Below, piece after piece: positions 37,159-45,720 of a stretch of DNA of 64,000 nt. The notes beneath the pieces are model-generated. The model was not told the DNA's origin and ran no database searches. It saw only the letters and a list, made by a program, of their open reading frames with translations. Numbering within the stretch: the stretch's first letter is position 1; every line of letters begins with the position of its first letter. Made by a program: the position numbers and the translations under genes. The stretch is from Ferruginibacter paludis (lineage in GTDB: Bacteria; Bacteroidota; Bacteroidia; Chitinophagales; Chitinophagaceae). The stretch is from contig NZ_JAUFQJ010000007.1 of assembly GCF_030409685.1 (NCBI RefSeq), positions 248,001-312,000 on the forward strand, read 5' to 3'.

Positions 37159-38352
37159 ATGGAAACAACAACAAATAATACCATTGCCAGCGCCATAGCT
37201 GGTAAATTCAGAACGATATTTAATGCAGAACCTTTGGTGGTACGCAGCCCGGGCAGAGTCAATTTAATTGGCGAACACACGGATTACAATGACGGCTTTG
37301 TATTGCCCGCCGCCATCAACAAAGCCATCTATGTCGCGGCTGCTGTCAGCAACAATGATCGATGTCATTTTGTTGCCGCCGACATGAATGAAGAATATAA
37401 AACGGATGTAAATAACCTGCAAAAAATAGAAGGCCATTGGTCAGTGTACATCAACAGTGTGATTGACCAGTTGCAAAAAGCAGGATATACAATTGGTGGT
37501 TTTAATTGCGTGATAGGCGGCGATATACCGACCGGTGCAGGGATGTCGTCTTCGGCTGCGGTGGAGTGTGCGGTGTTGTTTGCTTTGAATGAACTATTTG
37601 CATTGGGCCTGGATAAAATGGCCATGGTAAAAATGGCGCAGCAGGCGGAGAATAAATATGTGGGCGTGCAATGCGGCATCATGGATCAGTTTGCCAGCAT
37701 GTTTGGTAAAAAAGATCATGTAATAAAACTGGATTGCCGCTCACTGGAATACGAGTACAAACCTTTTGATATGAAAGGTATTCGCATTGTGTTGTTTGAT
37801 ACCAATATCAAGCATTCGCTTGCTTCCAGCGAATACAATACCAGGCGGCTGCAATGCGAAGCCGGCGTTGCTATGGTGCAGCAGCAATACCCCGAAGTAA
37901 AAAAATTACGTGATGTAACGCTGGCCATGCTGGATGAAATTGTGTTGCCCCGGGATGAAAAAGTATACCTGCGCTGCAGCTTTATTGTCGAAGAAATACA
38001 ACGTTTGCAGGATGCCTGTATTGACCTTGAACTACACGATATGGTGAGCTTTGGTGAAAAAATGTTTGCCACACACAAAGGCCTCAGCGAGCTGTATGAT
38101 GTAAGCTGCAAAGAGCTGGACTTTATGGTTGACTTTGTAAAGAATGAACCCGCTGTGCTGGGCGCAAGAATGATGGGGGGCGGCTTTGGCGGCTGTAGTA
38201 TTAACCTGGTGAAGGAAGAAGCAATTGAGGCATTGTCTGGCCGGATTGAGGCAGCTTACAAAGTCGCATTTGGCATTGAAATGAAAGTGTACATCGCCAC
38301 CATTGAAAACGGAACTTCTATCGTTGGTGCAGAAAAAATGCAGGTAGCTTGA
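37159..38352 (+). CDS. galK: Galactokinase
   Basis: A 397-residue GHMP-family kinase that phosphorylates alpha-D-galactose at C1 using ATP, the entry step of the Leloir pathway, in the cytosol. The galactokinase signature GRVNLIGEHTDYNDGFVLP (about 34-52) is present. The ATP-binding GHMP motif is PTGAGMSSSAAVE (about 124-136), the catalytic-loop region is CGIMDQFASMFG, and the C-terminal motif is GARMMGGGFGGC. Length matches the family (about 380-400). No galT or galE was seen in the window. Its position between GH127 and GH43/GH53 suits the use of galactose released from galactan or arabinogalactan. Confidence 0.97.
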   Translation: METTTNNTIASAIAGKFRTIFNAEPLVVRSPGRVNLIGEHTDYNDGFVLPAAINKAIYVAAAVSNNDRCHFVAADMNEEYKTDVNNLQKIEGHWSVYINSVIDQLQKAGYTIGGFNCVIGGDIPTGAGMSSSAAVECAVLFALNELFALGLDKMAMVKMAQQAENKYVGVQCGIMDQFASMFGKKDHVIKLDCRSLEYEYKPFDMKGIRIVLFDTNIKHSLASSEYNTRRLQCEAGVAMVQQQYPEVKKLRDVTLAMLDEIVLPRDEKVYLRCSFIVEEIQRLQDACIDLELHDMVSFGEKMFATHKGLSELYDVSCKELDFMVDFVKNEPAVLGARMMGGGFGGCSINLVKEEAIEALSGRIEAAYKVAFGIEMKVYIATIENGTSIVGAEKMQVA

Positions 38353-38360
38353 GACTTAAC

Positions 38361-38426
38361 GGGCAATAAGCAATAGTAAATAAGCAATAGTAAATAAGCA
38401 ATAGTAAATAGGCAATAGTGAATAAG
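38361..38426. repeat. Heptanucleotide-phased tandem repeat
   Basis: Four 14-base units (two heptamers each) AAGCAATAGTAAAT follow the galK stop at 38368-38423; the last is diverged. The 7-base phase matches the other arrays in the window. Confidence 0.85.
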
Positions 38427-38552
38427 CACTAAATCGCTATTGATTACCTACTATTCGCAAATTGATACACCATTTTATTCTTTAAGTAACACAGGCACAT
38501 TATAATCGAATCTGATTAAATACTGTCAAATTAATTTTTAAAAACCAGCGGC

Positions 38553-39596
38553 ATGAAAATAACATTCAAATTTGTTTATGGCCTGATTCTTTTCTGCAGT
38601 TTGGCTGTACAAGCCCAGCAGAAAAAAACATTTACCAACCCGCTGCTCTCGTCTGGTGCAGACCCCTGGTGCATTTACAAAAACGGATTTTATTATTATA
38701 CCAATTCAACCGGCCATAATATCACCCTTTGGAAAACCGGCAGCATTGCTGACTTAAAAACGGCGGAGAAGAAAGTGGTATTTACACCACCTTCCACAGG
38801 TCCTTATTCAAAAGAATTATGGGCGCCGGAAATACATTTCCTGCAGGGCAAATGGTATATTTATTTCGCGGCAGACAGCGGCCGTAATATCAATCACCGG
38901 CTTTGGGTGCTGGAAAACAGTTCTGCCGATCCGTTAAAAGGGGAGTGGATCGTAAAAGGAAAATTTACTACGCCAGATGATAAATGGAGCATCGATGGTT
39001 CGGTGTTTGAATATAAAAAACAGCTGTACACCATCTGGAGCGGATGGGAAGGAGACGCTAATGGCGAGCAGGATATTTACATCGCTAAAATGAAAAATCC
39101 ATGGACCGTTGAAGGAGCAAGGGCAAAATTGTCAACACCCTCATTGCCTTGGGAAATACATGGCGATCTTAATAATGCAGATGATGTGCCGCATGTAAAT
39201 GTAAATGAGGGCCCCGAAGTATTGGTGCATGGCAACAAGTTGTTTTTAATCTATTCAGCCAGCGGTTGCTGGACGGATTTTTATGCACTCGGCATGCTGA
39301 CAGCCAATGTGGGCAGAGATTTGATGAATCCTGCTTCCTGGACAAAATCGCCGGAGCCGGTATTTAAACAGGCACCTGAAAACGGCGTGTATGCGCCGGG
39401 CCACAATTCATTTTTTAAATCACCTGATGGTAAGGAAGATTATATTTTGTACCACGCCAATTCAAAACCCGGCCAGGGTTGTGGCGGTTTTCGTTCGCCA
39501 CGGGCACAAAAATTTGCCTGGAACAAAGATGGTACGCCCAATTTTGGCGTGCCGGTAAAGGAAGGGGAAGTGCTGAATGTGCCTTCGGGAAATTGA
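38553..39596 (+). CDS. Secreted GH43 alpha-L-arabinofuranosidase/arabinanase-like enzyme
   Basis: A 347-residue exported protein (signal peptide ending VQAQ, about residue 22). The GH43 triad is complete: Asp37 in GADPWCIY (base), Asp148 in SIDGSVF (pKa modulator) and Glu219 in NEGPEVL (acid). The blades carry LWAPEIHF and YTNSTGHNITLWKTG, which resembles arabinofuranosidase/exo-arabinanase members. The enzyme is extracytoplasmic and would remove arabinose side groups. It lies between galK and a PQQ dehydrogenase and is separated from both by repeat-containing spacers, so it is probably its own unit. Confidence 0.9.
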   Translation: MKITFKFVYGLILFCSLAVQAQQKKTFTNPLLSSGADPWCIYKNGFYYYTNSTGHNITLWKTGSIADLKTAEKKVVFTPPSTGPYSKELWAPEIHFLQGKWYIYFAADSGRNINHRLWVLENSSADPLKGEWIVKGKFTTPDDKWSIDGSVFEYKKQLYTIWSGWEGDANGEQDIYIAKMKNPWTVEGARAKLSTPSLPWEIHGDLNNADDVPHVNVNEGPEVLVHGNKLFLIYSASGCWTDFYALGMLTANVGRDLMNPASWTKSPEPVFKQAPENGVYAPGHNSFFKSPDGKEDYILYHANSKPGQGCGGFRSPRAQKFAWNKDGTPNFGVPVKEGEVLNVPSGN

Positions 39597-39631
39597 TCTT
39601 ATCGACCACCGTCTTCGTTTGAAACACCGTT

Positions 39632-39738
39632 AACCCCGACGGCGGCTATCAGCCCCGTCGGCGGTTAGGCAGAATTTCAAAATAAAGGTTCGTTTTTCTG
39701 CAACCGCCGTCAGGGTTTAGAACCGCTGACGGGGTTGC
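39632..39738. repeat. Paired palindromic GC-rich repeat (REP-like)
   Basis: Two related palindromes in opposite orientation. 39632-39668 starts AACCCCGACGGCGG and ends CCCCGTCGGCGGTT. 39700-39738 starts CAACCGCCGTCAGGG and ends CCGCTGACGGGGTTGCG. Each can form its own hairpin, and they can pair with each other. They follow the GH43 gene and may act as a bidirectional transcript end. Confidence 0.75.
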
Positions 39739-39863
39739 GTAATGTTTATTTTCTTCATTTATCATAAAAACGGCTGACCATTTGCAGTAAGACAAATCAA
39801 CAAAATATACCACCTTAATTTTTAGTAATAGGGAAAGCATTTGCTGAAATTTTAATTGATGTT

Positions 39864-41336
39864 ATGAAGAAGATTATTTGTTGTGCCGTTTTAATGATGG
39901 CTGTTTTTATTGGGTTGACAGCATTTGTATTGAAGCAACCTAAGTTGCCGAACGCTGTGCCAGCCTGGTTTGCAGTGGATACACTGGCCATCAATTTAGC
40001 CGTGCCATGGGATATTGTTTTTTTACCCGACAGCAGCATGCTGTTTACTGAAAGGCCCGGCAGGGTGCGCCTGATGCAACACAACCAGTTAATAGAAAAA
40101 CCAGTACTCAATGTTCCTGATATTGAAGTAAAGGGAAAAATGGGGTTGCTTGCTTTATGTCTTCATCCCAATTTTGCCACCAACCACTTAGTTTACCTGG
40201 CATATAATTACCGTATTAATAACACAACTTTTTTACGTGTTGCCAGCTATAAATATGCAGACGATTCCTTAATCAATCCGCAAACCATTATCGAAAAAAT
40301 ACCCGGTGTTTTTAACCATACGGGTTGCCGCTTAAAGTTTGGAGCAGATAGAAAATTATACATCACAACTGGTGATGCCGATGTACCAAGACTGGCGCAG
40401 GATCTGAAAGCGCTCAATGGAAAGGTACTACGCCTGAATGAAGATGGATCTATGCCCGCCGATAATCCTTTTGTAAAAACAGACACAGCCCGCAAAGAAA
40501 TCTGGACTTACGGCCATCGCAATTCACAGGGTATTGCCTTTCAGCCGGGCACTGGTTTTTTATATAATTCAGAGCATGGTCCAACGGGTGGAGATGAAAT
40601 TAACATTGTTATAAAAGGCAACAATTACGGGTGGCCTGTGATGCATCACCGCAATAATGCAGATGGTATGATGCCGCCTTTGATGGAGTTTTCGCCATCG
40701 ATTGGTCCGGCCGAAGCGATCTTTTACAGCGGCAAGGCATTTCCTTCAATGAAAGGAAACCTGCTGGTAGCCTGCATGCGGGGCGAAGCCATTCTTAACA
40801 TTGATTTTGAAAACAGGAAGATCAGATCCTATAATTTTTTGCTGAAAAACATTTACGGCAGAATCAGGGCGCTGGCAGAAGGTCCGGATGGCAATCTTTA
40901 TTTTTCAACGTCACATGTCGATCCGCCGGAAAGCAACGCACCACAAGGTGAAGGCAGTTATGATATGATACTGAGAATGCGGCCTGCAACTGCGGAAGAG
41001 ATCGCTGCAAAAAAAGGGTATCCTCTACAGGCTGAAAAATTGCAGGTAGCTATCAACAACAGCAATGCTGGCATGAACAAGACTGCCGCCACTACTAAAA
41101 TATTATATGCTCAACTATGCGCCGGCTGCCATGGTGCGGATCTGAAAGGTGTGGATACAAAGCCTGGTCTGGTAAACAAAAAATTAAATTACGGTAGTTC
41201 TTTTACAGCGATAAAAAAATCGGTCACGGAAGGCGTAATCACCAAAGGCATGCCGGCATGGAGAGGCGTTTTGTCTGATAGACAAACCAATGAGATGGTG
41301 AATTTTATTCTTACTAAAAGAATAAATAAGAAGTAG
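39864..41336 (+). CDS. PQQ-dependent sugar dehydrogenase fused to cytochrome c
   Basis: A 490-residue protein with an N-terminal signal or membrane anchor (about 7-23). A six-bladed soluble aldose dehydrogenase domain (about 42-375) contains VPWDIVFLPDSSMLFTERPG, LALCLHPNF and SEHGPTGGDEINI, typical of the GDH-B/Asd type that uses PQQ and Ca. The C-terminal 85 residues hold one heme site, Cys419-x-x-Cys422-His423 (CAGCH), with a possible distal Met in GMPAWRG. Electrons from periplasmic sugar oxidation could go straight to the fused heme and the respiratory chain. The natural sugar is unknown. Confidence 0.92.
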   Translation: MKKIICCAVLMMAVFIGLTAFVLKQPKLPNAVPAWFAVDTLAINLAVPWDIVFLPDSSMLFTERPGRVRLMQHNQLIEKPVLNVPDIEVKGKMGLLALCLHPNFATNHLVYLAYNYRINNTTFLRVASYKYADDSLINPQTIIEKIPGVFNHTGCRLKFGADRKLYITTGDADVPRLAQDLKALNGKVLRLNEDGSMPADNPFVKTDTARKEIWTYGHRNSQGIAFQPGTGFLYNSEHGPTGGDEINIVIKGNNYGWPVMHHRNNADGMMPPLMEFSPSIGPAEAIFYSGKAFPSMKGNLLVACMRGEAILNIDFENRKIRSYNFLLKNIYGRIRALAEGPDGNLYFSTSHVDPPESNAPQGEGSYDMILRMRPATAEEIAAKKGYPLQAEKLQVAINNSNAGMNKTAATTKILYAQLCAGCHGADLKGVDTKPGLVNKKLNYGSSFTAIKKSVTEGVITKGMPAWRGVLSDRQTNEMVNFILTKRINKK

Positions 41337-41489
41337 GATATAACAATAGTCTTAAACAAAATAGTCTGACTTGCCTGAATGTCTGAAACAGGTGCGTTGA
41401 CTTATGTAATGGTTGTAACTTCGTAAAGTGCAGACAGGCCCGGCTTTTTTAAAGTCTGTACCATCTGCAATAAACTCCAAACCATTCAT

Positions 41490-42539
41490 ATGAAAAAAAA
41501 CATACAAAACACACAATTGGCCTGCACAATTATTGTCGCTTTGCTGATAATAACACCAGTGACTTTAATGGCCCAGCAAGGCGCATCTTTTTTTGCCAAA
41601 GGCGCAGACATCAGCTGGCTGCCGCAGATGGAAGCAAGCGGTTATCAATTCTACAACAGCAAAGGAAAGCCACAGGATTGTTTTAAGATATTAAAAGATC
41701 ATGGCGGCAATTCTATCCGGTTAAGGGCTTGGGTAAATCCGTCTGATGATAAAGCCAGCGGACATTGCACTACGGCCGAAACGGTCGCCATGGCTAAGCG
41801 TGCAAAACATTGGGGCATGAAAGTGATGATTGATTTTCATTACAGCGACAGCTGGGCAGACCCTGCGCAGCAACGCAAACCCAAGGCATGGGAGGGTCAT
41901 GATTTTCCGCAATTATTGAATGACTTGTATAGCTATACGATTGGCGTGATGAAAGCATTGAAGCAAGCCGGCATTTCTCCCGATTGGGTACAGGTAGGCA
42001 ATGAGACGGCGAGCGGTATGATTTATCCTGAAGGCAGCACCGACCATTGGGATAGCCTGGCACAACTCATCAACAAAGGGTATGATGCAGTGAAGCATGT
42101 AAGCCCATTAACAAAAGTAATATTGCATGTAGACCAGGGCAACAACAATGCAAGGTTCAGAACCTGGTTTGACAGCGCCCGTTCACATCATGCTAAATAT
42201 GATGTCATCGGATTATCTTATTATCCCTACTGGCTTAAAGGCAATCCGGATTATTCGCTTTCTATTGATGACCTGGGCAATAATTTAAATGACCTGGCAG
42301 CAAGGTATGGTAAAGAAGTAATGGTGGTTGAAGTGGGAGGGGAAGATAACAAAGTTCAGAACACCTACGATATGCTGGTGGCGGTGCAGCAAAAAGTAAA
42401 AGCTGTTCCAAACAACAAAGGATTGGGCTTATTTTACTGGGAACCGGAGGGGGCCAGGAGCTGGAGTAAATATGCACTGAGTGCGTGGGGCGATGATGGT
42501 AAACCCACCAGGGCCATGGATGCATTTTTGTTAAAATAA
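41490..42539 (+). CDS. GH53 arabinogalactan endo-beta-1,4-galactanase
   Basis: A 349-residue exported TIM-barrel enzyme (signal peptide ending LMAQQ). The GH53 fingerprint is clear: GADISWLPQMEASG at the mature N-terminus, GGNSIRLRAWVNP, MIDFHYSDSWADPAQQ, general acid Glu172 in VQVGNETASGM, and nucleophile Glu281 in VVEVGGED. Endo-beta-1,4-galactanases cleave galactan side chains of rhamnogalacturonan I and type I arabinogalactan. This is the strongest substrate indicator in the window and fits galK upstream. A TAACTTCG box near 41419, one base off TAnnTTTG with a TTG 16 bases upstream, may be its promoter. Confidence 0.95.
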   Translation: MKKNIQNTQLACTIIVALLIITPVTLMAQQGASFFAKGADISWLPQMEASGYQFYNSKGKPQDCFKILKDHGGNSIRLRAWVNPSDDKASGHCTTAETVAMAKRAKHWGMKVMIDFHYSDSWADPAQQRKPKAWEGHDFPQLLNDLYSYTIGVMKALKQAGISPDWVQVGNETASGMIYPEGSTDHWDSLAQLINKGYDAVKHVSPLTKVILHVDQGNNNARFRTWFDSARSHHAKYDVIGLSYYPYWLKGNPDYSLSIDDLGNNLNDLAARYGKEVMVVEVGGEDNKVQNTYDMLVAVQQKVKAVPNNKGLGLFYWEPEGARSWSKYALSAWGDDGKPTRAMDAFLLK

Positions 42540-42569
42540 TTTTCTTCCAATGTTGATACTGTGATAAAA

Positions 42570-42818
42570 TTAATTGCGGCAGGCTAAAAAAACAAACGGT
42601 GGTAATTCCTGCTTTTTTAACAACGTTACAACAGTCAATGGATTGACGGTGATGTTATGATAGATTATATCAACACTTTCAAATATCTTTTTTCTGCTAA
42701 GCTCATGCCGTGCCATCAAACTCAGTAAAATGTCTTTATACATTTCAACCAGTTGCGCTTCCGGAAGGAATTCGTCATTCAGCAAAATTTCCTGGTGTTT
42801 AAAATGATATACTTTCAT
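42570..42818 (-). CDS. Small hypothetical protein
   Basis: An 82-residue frame on the minus strand, convergent with GH53. It starts with MKVYHFKHQEILLNDEFLPE, has a mixed charged composition and a central helix-like segment (VEMYKDILLSLMARHELSRKKIF), and is not antisense to any other gene. No family was recognised and no signal is present. It lies 240 bases downstream of the GAF sensor gene on the same strand. It may be a real small gene, but this rests on frame and composition only. Confidence 0.45.
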   Translation of the reverse strand: MKVYHFKHQEILLNDEFLPEAQLVEMYKDILLSLMARHELSRKKIFESVDIIYHNITVNPLTVVTLLKKQELPPFVFLACRN

Positions 42819-43059
42819 GCTGTAAAAATAGGGATTGCGGTGATTTGCCAGTTTATTTGTTGAAGGGGGAACGATTATATATGCGGTGTTGTTGAACTTA
42901 GAATAGAGTTATGCAGTTTTATAAAAAGTTTTTCAGCTCTTAATTATGTACTGCCAGTTTAATTCCGGCTATTGATTGAGTATGAAATGATGGCTGATTT
43001 TCACCTGATTTGAAATATGAACTGGTGGCCTATAATCCGTAAAAATACACTGAGGCATA

Positions 43060-44208
43060 TTATTCAACCAACGGCAATGAAATCTTCAACACCTGCCGGC
43101 CATTTAGGCTGAACAGTTCTGTGCTGCCATGCATGGATTTTACCCTATCATAAATTGAGCTTTCCAGCACTTCCTGTTTTCTTTTTTCGGGCTCTGCTGC
43201 GGCTGCGTTGTCTTCAAACAAAATTTCAAACCGGTCTTCTATATTTACTGCTATGTGCACATTGGTGATGCTTTTTTGTGCCAGCACCTTAAGCCATTGC
43301 CCGATAATGCCGATGGCATGAACCGCGATATTACTATAGTTATTTTCTGCTATGCTTTCGGTATTAATTGTGATGCTGAAGTCAAAAGCAGGCGCCACTT
43401 TTTCGATGTATTCTTTTATTAAAACATCGGCCGGCAGCACATTGATTGCCTGGGGTACGATCGAATAAGTAAGGCTTTTGATCCCTGCCAGTACCTCTTC
43501 CAGTTGTTTGGCTGCGTTGTGTATTAAATCCGGACGACTGCTACTGCTGTTCTCCGCGGTACGTAAACAAAGCAAACCAGATGCGATGCGTTGTGCAAGA
43601 TCTTCATGCAGCGTATGTGCCATGGAAATTTTATCATCTATCTGTACCTGCATCATCTGCCCGATGATGGTTGATTTTAGCTCAATAATATCTTCCGCCC
43701 TTTGCCGGATGACAAGGTTTTTCTTTCTTAACTCCAATAATTTGCTTGCTTGTTTCGCCAGCAGTATAAGCGATTTTTTGTCTGCTTCGGATAAAATACC
43801 TGGCTTAACATCAAACAGGCAAACAGTGCCCAGTTTATACCCTGCGGGTGACAGAATAGGAGCACCTGCATAAAAGCGGATGTTGAAATCACCTGCTACT
43901 ACAGGGTTATCAAAAAAGCGTTTGTCTTTGGTTGCGTCTTCTACAACCATCACATTATCCTGCAAAATGGTGTGTGCACAAAAGCTCAGGTCTCTTGAAT
44001 TACCTGTCTCATTGGTACCGCTTTTTCCCTTAAACCATTGGTGATTGTTATCAATTAAACTTACCAATGCAATGGGGTAATTAAAAATTTGTACGGCCAG
44101 CGTGGCAAGATCATTGAAATCTTCTTCTGATTCATTTCCCAATACATCATAGGAATTGAGTTCCAGCAAACGCATTTCCTCCTCATCCGGCAAATCGGCT
44201 ACCATCAT
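43060..44208 (-). CDS. GAF-domain sensor with HisKA_3-like region and eroded ATPase domain
   Basis: A 382-residue cytosolic protein. A GAF domain (about 20-165) with FNYPIALVSLIDNNHQWFK and LSFCAHTILQ is followed by a helical linker and a dimerisation segment HTLHEDLAQRIASG (about 198-211), where His201 fits the HisKA_3 phospho-acceptor. The C-terminal part keeps the expected length of a HATPase_c domain, but the N-box has lost its Asn (AIGIIGQWLKVLAQ) and the G1 loop reads EDNAAAAE instead of DNGxG. It is probably unable to bind ATP normally. It may act as a signal adaptor or pseudokinase; no regulator gene is adjacent. Confidence 0.8.
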   Translation of the reverse strand: MMVADLPDEEEMRLLELNSYDVLGNESEEDFNDLATLAVQIFNYPIALVSLIDNNHQWFKGKSGTNETGNSRDLSFCAHTILQDNVMVVEDATKDKRFFDNPVVAGDFNIRFYAGAPILSPAGYKLGTVCLFDVKPGILSEADKKSLILLAKQASKLLELRKKNLVIRQRAEDIIELKSTIIGQMMQVQIDDKISMAHTLHEDLAQRIASGLLCLRTAENSSSSRPDLIHNAAKQLEEVLAGIKSLTYSIVPQAINVLPADVLIKEYIEKVAPAFDFSITINTESIAENNYSNIAVHAIGIIGQWLKVLAQKSITNVHIAVNIEDRFEILFEDNAAAAEPEKRKQEVLESSIYDRVKSMHGSTELFSLNGRQVLKISLPLVE

Positions 44209-44528
44209 AACTGTAAAAATTAATTTAAAACAATATACCCTTGCTGCAGGGCTTTGAAAGTTTTACCATTAAAAATTACATACCGGTAAATAGAACCAGG
44301 GGCGAGGTAACTTTAAAAAGAAAACAATAACGGGCAAAGAAAGTATAAAAAAGTATACGGTTATTTTATGTCAACAAATAAAAATGTTAACGGTAACATA
44401 TTTGAATTAAAAAAATCAGGCGGCGATAAAAGTTGTAAAAAAATACCCATATCAAACCAGTCATATTAACAAATAAAAACTTTAGCTTTCAATGAAATAA
44501 TCTGAATAAAATCACTCAACAGAAAAAA
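44209..44528. other. AT-rich intergenic region between divergent genes
   Basis: 320 bases between the GAF sensor (minus) and the VOC gene (plus). No repeats or genes were recognised. It contains the palindrome at 44385-44398. Promoters for both genes are expected here. Confidence 0.6.
44385..44398. promoter_or_regulatory. Palindromic operator-like site upstream of the VOC gene
   Basis: TGTTAACGGTAACA is an inverted repeat (TGTTA/TAACA arms with a central CG), close in form to LacI-type sites but differing in the arms from the two PUL sites. A TATTTG stretch follows at once, so it may overlap the promoter 130 bases before the VOC start. Confidence 0.5.
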
Positions 44529-44915
44529 ATGAACAGCACATTCTTCGCCCCACACCTTACCATAAGAAATGGCGTGACCAATATTGATTTTTATTTACAG
44601 GCTTTTGATGCCGTTGAATTGCGTCGTTTTTCAAATGATGACGGCAGTATTCATGTGTCGGAATTATCAATCGGCGGAAATATTTTTCATTTGCATGAAG
44701 CCATGGGGCGACCCAATTCAACCAGTCCGGATCAACACAATTTCAGTACCGTTACCATCGGCCTTTTTGTGCCGGATGTGGATGTAGTAATGCAAAAGGC
44801 AGTAGCCGCAGGCGCTATCGAAATTTCACCTGCACAGGATTATGATTATGGTTACCGGCAGGGAGAGTTTCAAGATCCCTTCGGGCATTACTGGCTGATT
44901 GAACAGAAAATATAA
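44529..44915 (+). CDS. VOC (glyoxalase/PhnB-like) family protein
   Basis: A 128-residue cytosolic protein with the paired beta-alpha-beta-beta-beta modules of the vicinal oxygen chelate fold. It starts PHLTIRNGVTNIDFYLQAFDAVELRRF, typical of PhnB-like members, and ends FQDPFGHYWLIEQ, the classic final strand with a metal-ligand-like His. Family members include glyoxalase I, dioxygenases and resistance proteins; PhnB-like ones are usually uncharacterised. It is monocistronic, with a strong terminator 28 bases downstream. Confidence 0.85.
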   Translation: MNSTFFAPHLTIRNGVTNIDFYLQAFDAVELRRFSNDDGSIHVSELSIGGNIFHLHEAMGRPNSTSPDQHNFSTVTIGLFVPDVDVVMQKAVAAGAIEISPAQDYDYGYRQGEFQDPFGHYWLIEQKI

Positions 44916-44943
44916 GCGATCAAAAAAATATTGTTTTAAATGA

Positions 44944-44970
44944 AAAACCAGGATCGGTCCTGGTTTTTTT
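44944..44970. terminator. Bidirectional terminator between VOC and Q/N-rich genes
   Basis: ACCAGGA (44947-44953), loop TCGG, TCCTGGT (44958-44964), with A run before and T run after the stem, so it works on both strands. It lies between convergent genes. Confidence 0.85.
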
Positions 44971-44989
44971 CTTGCTGGTTTATCCGTTA

Positions 44990-45427
44990 TTAAAAACGTC
45001 TTCTGTCGTAATATCTGTGGTCATCATACCGGTCGTAGTAGCCGTAATGTCTTCCACGGTTATACCTGTCAAAACGATCATAACGTCCTCCTTTGTGATA
45101 CCCATAGTCATCACCGCGGTAGCCTCTGTCTGAACGATCCCTGTCATTGCGGTCATTCATCCGGCGGTCGTCTTGCTGGCGGGACTGGTTGTTTTGACCG
45201 TACTGGTTATCCTGTCCATATTGATTGCCCTGGTTACCCCCATTGTATTGACCACCCTGGTTTTGCTGGCCATGCTGGTTGTTTTGGCCACCCTGTTGAT
45301 TTTGTCCATATTGATTGCTCTGACCACCCTGGTTATTTTTGCCCCTGTTCGAATACTGGGCGTCAGCCATGGTAGTGATTAAAAGCAGGGCACTCATTAT
45401 TGCGGAAATTGTAAAGATCTTTTTCAT
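44990..45427 (-). CDS. Secreted low-complexity Gln/Asn/Gly then Arg/Asp/Tyr-rich protein
   Basis: A 145-residue protein with a signal peptide (about 1-23, ending ADAQ). Residues 25-83 are almost only Gln, Asn, Gly, Tyr and a few Ser/His in short repeats such as NQYGQNQQGGQNN. Residues 84-145 switch to Arg, Asp and Tyr (DRNDRDRSDRGYRGDDYG and DRYDDHRYYDRRRF). No folded domain is expected. The composition is prion-like/RGG-like and could favour assembly, adhesion or nucleic-acid contact outside the inner membrane; this is inference. It has its own terminator. Confidence 0.8.
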   Translation of the reverse strand: MKKIFTISAIMSALLLITTMADAQYSNRGKNNQGGQSNQYGQNQQGGQNNQHGQQNQGGQYNGGNQGNQYGQDNQYGQNNQSRQQDDRRMNDRNDRDRSDRGYRGDDYGYHKGGRYDRFDRYNRGRHYGYYDRYDDHRYYDRRRF

Positions 45428-45506
45428 TGTATGTAAATTTTGTTACGTTATAATAGATGGATTATTGTAACGATAGTTTACATACAAAACGTTAAAGGAT
45501 TCATAG

Positions 45507-45704
45507 TATCAAGTATCGAGTATTTAGCATCAAGATAGCACGGCATTATTTAGAACACCAAACACGGGGCGCTCCAGTCTGAGTGCATAATATTTGCTGT
45601 TTGGTATTAACTATAAAGTATTAAGTACAAAGACAAGTAGAGACAGTATTATAAACACCCGGCACTGAGAACTCTAGTCTAAATACTAAGTACTAAGTAC
45701 TTAC
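45507..45704. repeat. Degenerate heptanucleotide repeats
   Basis: In the spacer between two minus-strand genes, 7-base phased runs occur at about 45507-45535 (AAGTATC GAGTATT TAGCATC) and 45680-45704 (AAATACT AAGTACT AAGTACT), with looser similarity between them. The array reaches close to the glycosyltransferase stop. Confidence 0.6.
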
Positions 45705-45720
45705 ACTTGCTAGTCAAATT

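Noticed and set aside
38361..38426. CRISPR-like tandem repeat after galK
   Set aside because: Units are 14 bases without spacers, and no cas genes are near; it is a heptamer-type tandem repeat.
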